DNA of 64,000 nt from Peromyscus leucopus (Eukaryota > Chordata > Mammalia > Rodentia > Cricetidae). The stretch spans positions 38,587,958 to 38,651,957 of the forward strand of contig NC_051075.1 in assembly GCF_004664715.2 (NCBI RefSeq), given 5' to 3'. The number at the start of each line of letters is the position of its first letter. Position 1 is the first letter of the stretch. The notes beneath the pieces were generated by a model. It was not told the DNA's origin, searched no databases, and saw only the letters and a list, made by a program, of their open reading frames with translations. Positions 56,015-64,000 of the stretch are shown in pieces. Position numbers and translations under genes: made by a program.

Positions 56015-57445
56015 CCATATTATTATTAATAATCAAAACTCAGTTCAATTGTAATATTAAAAACTTGATGATCAAGACAGGATGTCACATTTTTAGAAAA
56101 GAATTACTGTTAGCTGTGGTGTATTATCTTACTGTTCTATATACTTTATTTACAAATATACACACAATTCATGTTTATATACACATGTACTAGGTGTAAA
56201 ATGATCAAGAGTGATTCAAAACAGCTTTGCCTTTAGCAAACAGACAACTGATTGTCAAGAAAGTGGGGTGAGAAGTACATTAAGGGTCCTGTAAGACTAC
56301 CAAAGCCCCGAGGGAACTTTAGGAAGAAGACTCTGAGGAAACAACCTGTTCTTAGTATACCTAGATGCCATTTTCTGTGTGGAAAAATGTTTCAATGTAG
56401 GAATACCTCATGTCCTCTGAAATAAAAAAATAACAACTTTTGAGAATTATTCTTAGGGTCCAAGAACAAACTTCCAGTTTACTGTATGTGTAGCTTGAAG
56501 ATGATGCCCTTTCTGTGAGGGGCAGAAGGGAGAACGCATGCAGACCTAGCTAGCTGGGAAGCTGAGGCTTTCGGAAAAGACCTCTGGGTCTAGGCGTTCT
56601 GGGACAACACAGGGAACAGAGAAACAAGGTCTAAGGAGGGAGGGGGAAAAGTAACTATCTGAATAAACAAAAAGTTGCAGAAAATTTTTGTATTCTCATT
56701 TCTGAAAATCTATATCAAAGAAAAGCCAGGGCTGTTAAAGAAAACTAAGAAGCCTCGAAATGTTAGCCATTGATATTAGTTTTTAAGTGTAACATTTTCT
56801 AAAACTCAAGGCTTATCGTGGTTATTACAGCTATTACAGAAAAAAAAATCAGGAAAACTATGACAAATTAAGGATATCACATCGACTGAACAGTTCACTG
56901 GAGGTCACCTGGCTGCCATGCTGCCCAAGGGCCTGCATTCAATCACAGCACAACCAAAAATTTAAATCATGATTCATCTATCCCAGGTATCCACGGAACG
57001 TGTTTTATAGGCAAACTACTTCTGAGGATCCTACGTTTTTCCTTAGTAAAAAAACTAGTAACAAAATGAACACAACTGTATCCTTAAAAATAAAATCATT
57101 TTAAAAAACATTCCAAGTCTATGTGTACAGAATAAACATAATTCTGTAGGAAAGACTGCTAGAGATTTTTATTTTATTTTTCACTAATTTTCAAAGGCAC
57201 ACTGGTGTAAATTATTTATATTTAAAACCGAATAGTGAAATTATGTGTGAATGATTACCACCAGGGACGATCAGAAGTATATTTTTCTTAAAAAACAAAA
57301 TGACTACAACAGAAAACAAAGAAACCTTCACTCCTAAACTCTCACTCCTAGGACCTTTTTAAGAGACTTTTAAATCAGAGTGGGAGGTCGAAATCATGAA
57401 AATATTCAGATTCTGACTTAAAACATTGAGTGTTTAAAAGTCCAG
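56015..57445. other. SINE-free AT-rich DNA upstream of the Arid4a island
   Basis: About 1.4 kb with no repeat core recognised and no long open frame. Confidence 0.4.
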
Positions 57446-57449
57446 AAAT

Positions 57450-57570
57450 AAAAACCAGGCACAGTGGCACCGTGAGATCAGGTGAAGGTCATCCTTGGCT
57501 ACTTCAAGGTCACGGCAAGGTCCAGACCAGCTTGGACTACCCAAATCTTGTCTCAAAAATCCAAAGTCCA
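57450..57570 (+). repeat. Old B1-like SINE
   Basis: AAACCAGGCACAGTGGCACC head; TCTTGTCTCAAAAATCCAAA end. Confidence 0.6.
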
Positions 57571-57796
57571 GAAAGGAGACCACCAGGAATAGGTGAACGC
57601 AAATACTGAGGGTGGCTTTAGCTGTGGATTTCATTCTGGTTTGACATCAGGAAGCTAATTAAACCGACTCATTTGAAAGCTTGAACAAAACCTTTCAATA
57701 AACACTCACATTCTAGTATTTAATTGGAGTCTACAGAAAACCTCTGCACACCCTCCTTCCACAATTCACAAGATTTCAATATACACTAACACTCAC

Positions 57797-57840
57797 CTGT
57801 GATTGAGTTGTCACAGAGGTGTCTTGTCTTCAGCACCACT
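57797..57840 (-). ncRNA. Candidate 44-nt internal exon of a minus-strand lncRNA (PSMA3-AS1-like)
   Basis: On the minus strand a pyrimidine-rich acceptor (TTTTTGTCTTTCTAG) precedes 44 nt beginning AGTGGTGCTGAAGACAAGAC and ending CAATCACAG, followed by a strong donor GTGAGTG. No coding potential is evident. In human, PSMA3-AS1 starts next to ARID4A and runs antisense toward PSMA3. Position and strand fit an orthologous transcript. The exon call is from splice signals only. Confidence 0.45.
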
Positions 57841-58859
57841 CTAGAAAGACAAAAATCCTCAATGAATTATTTACTCCCTCCACTATTTTCTAGTTTTGAA
57901 CATCACCGAAAACAAGCAGTAAGATCTGAAACACAGTTACCACTAGGGCACTTAGTAAAACGACCAAAATAACACTTCACAATCCTAATAATAATAAATT
58001 TGAGAAAAATAAGTTACAAATAAAAAGTTGATTTGGCTTTCGTTAAGGTGTCCTCTATCGGGCAAATTTAGCGTGGTTCGTATTTCCCACCTTAATTTAG
58101 TGTGCAAGCTATCAGCAGTAATCCAATGGTGAAAGAGTTTTTTGTCTCATTTAACAAGGCAAGGTGCTGACGAATAAACCCACGCCTGTCCGATCGGGAG
58201 AATCCTTTCATCTAAGACAATGTCGGGGCTTCCAGCATCACCACTGCCGTCCGTGAAAAGGTGCTTATGGCACACGCCTCATGCAGTGACAAGAGGCGCT
58301 TGTCTAAGGTCATAGTGGCTGCGGCGTCCGTCCCGGCAGGTACATTCCTCAGCATTCCGAAAGCCAGGGCTTCCACGTTTCCTCCCCGCTTCGCAGTCGG
58401 AGGGACAAACCTTCCCCGCAGCCCCCGCAGTACGTTTCGAGAAACCACACCTCCTCCGCCTGAACCGGGGCGGCTGCCCTTGGGCTCCTGGGGTCCCCAG
58501 CCGGCATGTCAGCAGCCTCCGAAACGCATCCCGGAGGGCGGAGAGGCTGCTCCGTGGGGCGATGTCAGTCAATGTCGCCCGCGGGCGCACAGGGGCGCCA
58601 CGGATCGCCGGAGACAGCTACACGTGCGGCCCCCCGGCCTCGCCCCCTGCCTCCGCCCCCGCCCGCGTCCCCGCTCCGCCGCCGGACAGCAGCTGCTCCC
58701 ATGACTGCCCTGGCTTCCGGTGCTCCCGGAGCTGCGCCACCCGCCGAGGCCACCGGACACCTGCAGCCTCCCACAGACCTTGCGGACGGCTCCGCCACCC
58801 TGGGCCAGGCGTGGTCCGGGAGCGGACGGTAAGCCGGTGCCGCTCAGAAATAAACCTAC

Positions 58860-59045
58860 CGGAGAAGAGTCCGCTTCCTCGCTCCCCGGGACACAGAAAA
58901 TGGGATAGCGCCGTGGCCGCCGCTGCCGGGACAAAATGGCGCCGGGAAACCGGGTCGGCGCAGGCGCCCGGGGAAGACCCGGCTCCGCCCCCGTGCCAAA
59001 CCCTGGCTGCAGTTCTGGATTCCGTTTCCATGGGACGCGCCGCCG
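58860..59045 (-). ncRNA. Candidate first exon of a divergent minus-strand transcript
   Basis: A minus-strand donor CCG|GTAGGT lies at 58860/58859, inside the CpG island and about 185 bp from the nearest CCAAT box of the shared promoter. The 5' end is a guess bounded by that array. Weak evidence, offered with the 44-nt exon candidate. Confidence 0.28.
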
Positions 59046-59046
59046 C

Positions 59047-59325
59047 CCAATCCCCGCGCGGGACTGCTCTTCCTGACCCCTCTCTCCTCCAATCAGTGCT
59101 CAGTCAGGCACATCCGGAGTCGGCTCTTCCAATCCCGTCTCTGGGCTCCCTTACTCAATCCCCGGCCCTCCAATAACGTGAGTCTCCGCACCCAGCCAAT
59201 CAGAAGTGGGCGAGGTCCTACCTGCTGTTTTCCGCACCAATCATGGAAGTTTCGCGGCTACATCCAATGAGAAAGGCAGACAGCGAGCTCCAATCCGAAG
59301 CTCTTGGGCGTCATGAGCAGCCAAT
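59047..59325 (+). promoter_or_regulatory. Array of nine co-oriented CCAAT boxes (NF-Y type)
   Basis: CCAAT starts at 59047, 59089, 59129, 59170, 59196, 59237, 59264, 59290 and 59321. Steps are 42, 40, 41, 26, 41, 27, 26 and 31 bp. Several have the preferred NF-Y flank (CCAATCAG, CCAATCAT, CCAATGAG, CCAATGGG). All are on the same strand. The intervening sequence is not obviously repeated. Confidence 0.9.
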
Positions 59326-60091
59326 GGGAGTTCGTGTAGAAGCGAGTCTGCTCAACAGCTTGTTATTTGGTGGATTGTGGCAGTAAATCGGGGCGAGTGG
59401 GGGAACCCGGCGCAGGAACTGCCGCGGCGGCCGGGAGCGGTGCTTCCCGGACGGGGGCCCACGGCGGTCAGTAAGGCGGCAGGCTGGAGAGCTGACAGCG
59501 CGCTGCACCCGCAGTAGGTGGGTAGGCAGCGGGGCAGCGGGGGCCGCTGAATGGGCGAAGCGGCGGGAGCAGCTGCTGCGGTGATGGGGTCCCGGTGCAG
59601 TTGGGAGCTCCGCAGGCGGGGAGTGGGGGGTGATGCAGAGCGGGCCGTGCCCGGGCTGCCGGGGCAGCGATCGGGATCGGGAGCCGAGGCGGCAACTGCG
59701 GGCACGACCGCCTCGGTCGCCTCCCCGGGAAAATGGCTGTGGGGCTGACCGCGCCGCTAAGTTTGCTCCGGAGGAGCGGGCTGCCGGGGGTGGGGTGGGT
59801 GGGGGGAGCCGGCCCCCCAACTCCGCTGCGTGTCCTCGGCGGGGACCCGCGCCTCTCCGGGCTCTACAAAAAGTTGAGGCGGGCGCGGGAGGAGGCGGCC
59901 GCTGCGGCGGTGCGGCTCGCTCCCCTCCCACACCCTGTCCGGCCGCCTCCCCGCCCCGCGCCTCCCCCCGCCGGGTCCCCCCGCGCTCGTTCGCCGCCGC
60001 AGGCCGCCGCCTCTGCCCCCGGGTGAAGGAGCGCTTCTCCTTCCTGACATGGTGCAGAGCGGAGGCAGGAGAGCAATGGCGCCGTGACACT

Positions 60092-60096
<5 letters not shown>

Positions 60097-60120
<24 letters not shown>
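60097..60120. repeat. (GCC)8 trinucleotide repeat
   Basis: Eight GCC units in the Arid4a CpG island, probably in or near the 5' UTR. Confidence 0.92.
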
Positions 60121-60122
<2 letters not shown>

Positions 60123-60470
60123 GGGCCGGGCCGGGGCGGGCCAAGGGGGGCCGAGCGGCGGAGGCGGGGCGCGCGCTAGAGTCGGGGCCCGGCGGGGCGC
60201 GGACCCGCGAGGCCGGGGCGCAGGGCTCCCAGTAGCCGGCGAGGCGGGGGCGCGGTGGGCTGTCCGGTGGTGCAGGGGCGGGACGCCGCTGCCCTTTGGC
60301 GCGCCTGGGGTTCTGCTCCCTGCCCGCTGCGCTGTGGTCGCCCGACGGGGGTCTTGTCCCCGGGCCGCGGTGCTCAGCCCCTCCCCGCCCGCATTTGTTT
60401 ACTTTCTTTCCCGGTCGCACCCCGCCTCGGACTGAACCTCTGCCTCTCTTTCCCCTGCTTTGGCTCCCAG

Positions 60471-60528
60471 CGCCCGGGAAGAGAACTCGTGGAAGCTGGA
60501 ACCCCACAGGTCACCAGTCAAGATGAAG
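60471..60528 (+). CDS. Arid4a: Arid4a exon with start codon (5' UTR plus two codons)
   Basis: Acceptor TTGGCTCCCAG at 60470 implies at least one non-coding exon upstream. ATG at 60523-60525, AAG, then donor GTAAGT at 60529. Confidence 0.88.
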
Positions 60529-60669
60529 GTAAGTGGAGCCAACTCTTCCCAGCCTGGTGCCCTGGACGATGCCAGTCGCGAAGTGGCTGTCGTGGAATGG
60601 CAGCTTTTTTTTGTTACTCCAAATTGATTTCTCTACTAAGCAGCACTTTCAGGAAAATGACGTGTGAAT

Positions 60670-60719
<50 letters not shown>

Positions 60720-62653
60720 TGCAGGCAGTTCAGTTCTCTCTTTAGCAGTTAGCACTTTGGAAAGGTCGGTGCAGCCTTTCGATTTTCAAACACTTCCTGT
60801 GTTGGCAGTACCTTCTAGAAGTAAAGCTAGTAAAGCTTTTGACCTGCCTTGGTTTTTTGGAGGCTTTTTGTTTTGCTCTTGTTTTCTTTAAAAAAACAAG
60901 CAAACAAAAAAACCAAACACACTTCCCCCTTTCCACTGCCCGTGCCATTTTCTAACAGAAATGACGCGTAGCTTGAGTAAGGGAGATAGTTCTGGGTATT
61001 TCTTCTTGGGATCAAGTAAATTAAGGTGATGGCAGTGTTTAGGTTGATTAATTCAGGCTTCATAGTATATATCTTAAAGCATGCATTCCATGTATAGTTT
61101 TTTTGAAGCTTCCTAGTCTTACAAACGTCAATGTCTGCCTTTTAAAGGGAAAGGAAGCTTTCTTAGCATTAGGATTCTATGTATTTCTGATCAGATACTT
61201 AGTTGCCAAAAAGTATTCCTCTTCAGTTTCTGTTTTCTAAGTGGACTGACGTTTCAAAGTACAAGATCTATGTTGTACTGACTGTTTTGGTATGTGCGTG
61301 TATATGTATATAACATAGTAAATATATAGTGTTTGTTTTGGTTATTGGCGACAATATCCTGTAGCTGGGATTGGCCAGGAACTCAAGATCCTCCTGCCTC
61401 TCTCCAAGTGCTGTTGACAGTCACGCACCACATACCTGACTCTGTTTAAGTATATTTCCTAATGAAATTCTCAAACTTTCTCTTGTTCTCTTATTTGGGA
61501 GTGGCAGAACCTCCTTTAATATTACTTCAGAAAATGAAAAATTGTTTCTTAAAAATATTTAGCCAAAGTATACATTGAGAACTTTGCACTTGTAGTGTTG
61601 AATTGAATTGTATGAATACATACAGCTTTTGAAATAGGTAAAATGACAGCCTGAGATAGCAATCATCTCTTACTGTCAAGATTAATATGAATTGTAAATG
61701 GAAATTTCTCACATATTTCAGTGTATAACTCTGATCATGATCAGTTTTTTTGTAAGTGGGCATTTCTTAATAAAATTTTCTTTTAAGTATACTGAGAAGA
61801 TTAATGTTGCAGACTAGATATGGCTACAGTCTTTTGTGATCAGTTTATAAATGCTTTCATCAGTTAATAGACTTAAGCCTTCCAGATGCAATCTCTGGCC
61901 AATGCATTTTCTCAACGAGTTTGCTTGCTCTCTTGTCTGTAGAGATACACTGTATCAAAAGAGACTGACTGCCTCAGCCAGGCTCGGTGGCCCTGTCCTG
62001 TCCTAGAGTTTAGGAGACTGAGACAGCCTGCACCTTGTCTCAGAAGCCCAAAGCAAGCAAAAGATGTTGCCTTTATAAAGCTGTCTCATTAAATGTTTAA
62101 TTATGTATTTGTTAATACTAATTTTATAGCAATATTTCGTTTTAAACTAGGAAACAGAATTACCTGGAGGCCCCAAATTAATAAAATTTATGAGACTTTT
62201 AATATCAATGCATTCCTGCTGTTTTTTCTTATCTTTCTGTTTCCTATATATTAAATTGTAGAATTTCTTAAACTTGTTGTATCTGAAAAAAAAATCATTT
62301 TTTTCCTACTGGTAGTTTCCAGTTGTAACTTTAAAACATTTTACAGCACCAGGAAATGAGTTATAAAATGAAGTAGTGTTAATAAGGTGTTTGCTTTAGG
62401 AGTATTTCCCATATTATCACTGCTATTAGGCCAGTAATTTTAATGTTCCGAGGTGACTTGAAATGTAGCCCCTTCTGATGCTGTTGGAGGCTGGGGTCGG
62501 GGAGAACAGCAGTGATGTGCAGCGTTTCCCTTCTTTCCTCAGGCGGCCGACGAGCCTGCCTACCTGACAGTGGGAACTGACGTCAGTGCCAAGTACCGAG
62601 GGGCCTTCTGTGAGGCGAAGATCAAGACTGTGAAGAGGCTGGTGAAAGTCAAG
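60523..62653 (+). CDS. Arid4a: AT-rich interaction domain 4A (RBBP1), first two coding exons, partial
   Basis: ARID4A binds retinoblastoma protein and recruits the Sin3-HDAC repressor complex to chromatin in the nucleus. The start exon (60471-60528) holds ATG AAG then GTAAGT. The next coding exon (62543-62653) adds 37 codons. Together they give [20 protein letters not shown] and on to VKRLVKVK, the start of the N-terminal Tudor-like domain. The ARID, chromo and later domains lie beyond the window. Acceptors are CTCCCAG (60470) and CCTCAG (62542); donors are GTAAGT and GTAAGG. Phase is 0 at both junctions. Identity rests on recognising the mammalian N-terminus and on gene order. Confidence 0.94.
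60671..60714. repeat. (GT)22 microsatellite
   Basis: Pure GT run about 140 bp into Arid4a intron. Confidence 0.95.
60720..61330. other. Arid4a intron, unique AT-rich
   Basis: No repeat core or exon signal recognised. Confidence 0.4.
61330..61445 (-). repeat. Old B1-type SINE, reverse
   Basis: GGGATTGGCCAGGAACTCAA, ATCCTCCTGCCTCTCTCCAA and CACGCACCACATACCTGAC. Confidence 0.6.
61446..62540. other. Arid4a intron, largely unique
   Basis: AT-rich, with one B1-like fragment at about 61975-62060 (CAGGCTCGGTGGCCCTGTCC). Confidence 0.4.
62543..62653 (+). CDS. Arid4a: Arid4a second coding exon
   Basis: 111 nt, residues 3-39, in phase 0 at both ends. Acceptor TTTCCTCAG, donor GTAAGG. Confidence 0.95.
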
Positions 62654-63390
62654 GTAAGGTGCTGCAGACGTTCAGACCACCAGGGCTTCTGAGGCCGTTT
62701 GTCCCACAGAACACAAACGGGTTTATTTGGTGGGCTGCACGTGACGGAAAGCTAGGCAGTAACTAGGGTCACTCCTGTCAGGTGGCAGTTTCTCGGAGGA
62801 CATTGAAGAGATGGTGCTTTATCAGTCTTTCTAGTGAATCGGTGCTATGAGCAAGCACCATTGTATACTAAACTTACAAGGTGTATTAAGAATTGAAAAC
62901 TAAAGAACTCAACCTGAGAAATGATTCCAGAATATCCAAACACCAAGGTGTGATGCTTGTGTGACGTGCCTTGGTCCTGCCGGTGGAAATGTGCTCGTGC
63001 TGTTATTATTTAGTCACTCCCTTTTCTGCATCAGATAGTGGCAGTTCCAGTGATTAGTAAGAACAATGCAGTCAGATTATGTTTTCAAGATTACACTAAA
63101 AGTGATTCCGGGAGTTGAGGGTGTGTGTGTGTGTGTGTCTGTCTGTCTGTCTGTCTGTCTGTGGCCTTTTCAGACACTTTCTGGTGATCATCTTGCCTTT
63201 GCCTCCACTGTGCCTGGCCAAGAGGTGCATTTTTGAGACCAGACAAAGAAAGTTAGTGTATTCCTGTATGGAATTTAGAAATATAGAAGGAAATACAGAA
63301 AAGGACAGGTGGATCAATATCTGCAACTTTTCAGAAATCGGTTAACATAGTTTGTTTTTCTGTAGAAAATTTTCCAATCTACAGTTCCTT
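62654..63390. other. Start of the next Arid4a intron
   Basis: Unique sequence apart from a GT/CTGT microsatellite. Confidence 0.4.
63119..63161. repeat. (GT)n(CTGT)n compound microsatellite
   Basis: GT run passing into about six CTGT units. Confidence 0.93.
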
Positions 63391-63394
63391 TTTT

Positions 63395-63535
63395 TTTCTA
63401 TTTTTTTGAGATGGAGTCTCATGTAGCCCCAAATGACTTCAAACTCTTGAGTATCTGAGAATGACTTTGAACTTGATCTTCTTGCTTCCACCCTAAAGAA
63501 TTAGAGGCATAAGCTACCACGCCTGGTTTTTATGA
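63395..63535 (-). repeat. Old B1-type SINE, reverse
   Basis: TTTTTTGAGATGGAGTCTCA, GAATTAGAGGCATAAGCTAC, CACGCCTGG. Confidence 0.65.
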
Positions 63536-63739
63536 TGCTGAGACCAGAACTCATAGCCTTACTCATGCCAAGATACCTTAAGCCACATCTTAAGGTCTGA
63601 GCCACATCTTAAGTCTGTTGGTTTAAATACCCTTCTAATGGAAATACAAGAATAGCTTTGTGTATATAAATGTTTTTTAACAGTATAGAACCATAAAATA
63701 TTATTGAAGGAAGTCCTTACTAACATTCCAAGTATTTTC

Positions 63740-63912
63740 TTTTTTAAAGATTGATTTATTTACCAACACTGTTTGACAGTATGCCAGAGGAGGGCACTAA
63801 ATCTCATTATTAGAAGATGGTTGTGAGCTGCCATATGGTTGCTGGGAATTGAACTCAGGACCCCTGGAAGAGCAGCCGGTGCTGTTAACCTCTGAGCCAT
63901 CTCTCCAGCCCC
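63740..63912 (-). repeat. B2 SINE, reverse
   Basis: TTTAAAGATTGATTTATTTA start, GCCAGAGGAGGGCACTAAAT, TGGTTGCTGGGAATTGAACT, GAGCCATCTCTCCAGCCCC. Confidence 0.94.
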
Positions 63913-64000
63913 AAATATTTTCTATTGGCTTCCATATTTTGTTGTAACTGTCATAACATTATTTTTACTGTTATTGTATCATGTATTATAGCTTGTTATA

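Larger units (their letters stand above)
58240..60460. promoter_or_regulatory. Arid4a: Large CpG island, Arid4a (probably bidirectional) promoter
   Basis: About 2.2 kb of CpG-dense DNA. It includes nine forward CCAAT boxes (59047-59325) and YY1-type words at 58933-58941 (AAAATGGCG) and 59730-59738 (AAAATGGCT). A GC box GGGGCGGG lies near 60130, and a (GCC)8 repeat at 60097-60120. The Arid4a TSS should lie right of the CCAAT array (about 59,350-60,100). Exon 1 end is unresolved. The island extending about 800 bp left of the array fits divergent transcription. Confidence 0.75.

Noticed and set aside
58261..59176. Overlapping plus and minus frames in the left half of the Arid4a island
   Set aside because: Frames overlap in all phases, which is expected of CpG-rich DNA. 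No splice-linked protein is recognised.
59311..60507. 398-codon minus-strand open frame
   Set aside because: It lies entirely in the CpG island, where stop codons are rare. Composition is Pro/Arg/Gly/Ala-rich with no domain, and it is antisense to the Arid4a promoter.

Overview
This is nuclear DNA from a muroid rodent, most likely a cricetid (deer mouse, vole or hamster group). It is packed with B1, B2/B3 and ID SINEs. Its youngest B1 copies carry a 3' half (AGGAAAGGCGCAAAGCTACA) that I associate with cricetid rather than Mus B1. The species cannot be fixed by eye. The gene order Actr10 - Psma3 - Arid4a, all on the + strand, matches human 14q23.1.

Layout. (1) 1-2,560: the last intron and last two coding exons of Actr10 (Arp11, dynactin pointed end), with a decayed second copy of the terminal coding sequence inside the last intron. 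(2) 2,560-19,300: intergenic. A 7.66-kb non-coding LTR retrotransposon (3,345-11,007) with nested B1 and B2 copies fills nearly half of it. A CpG-rich block (about 14,860-15,830) and a tRNA-Lys(CTT) gene on the minus strand (15,963-16,035) follow. (3) 19,300-41,000: the complete Psma3 gene (20S proteasome alpha7). Eleven coding exons join without a break into 255 codons. (4) 41,000-58,000: SINE-rich DNA holding a SINE-poor 2.5-kb block with minus-strand poly(A) signals, a solo-LTR-like repeat, and a broken endogenous retrovirus on the minus strand with RNase H and envelope transmembrane remnants. (5) 58,200-60,500: a large CpG island, the Arid4a promoter, with nine co-oriented CCAAT boxes at near-regular spacing. 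A 44-nt minus-strand exon candidate at 57,797-57,840, plus a minus-strand donor in the island, suggests divergent transcription of a PSMA3-AS1-like lncRNA. (6) 60,471-64,000: the first two coding exons of Arid4a and the start of its next intron.

The three protein genes are housekeeping genes with unrelated jobs: dynein/dynactin transport, protein degradation, and Rb/Sin3-linked chromatin repression. Nothing suggests they form one system. I found no credible new protein system. The most unusual items are the phased CCAAT array, the Actr10 terminal-exon duplicate, the non-coding LTR element, the retroviral remnant, a 67-bp mini-retrocopy inside a B1, and a perfect 17-bp hairpin in a Psma3 intron.
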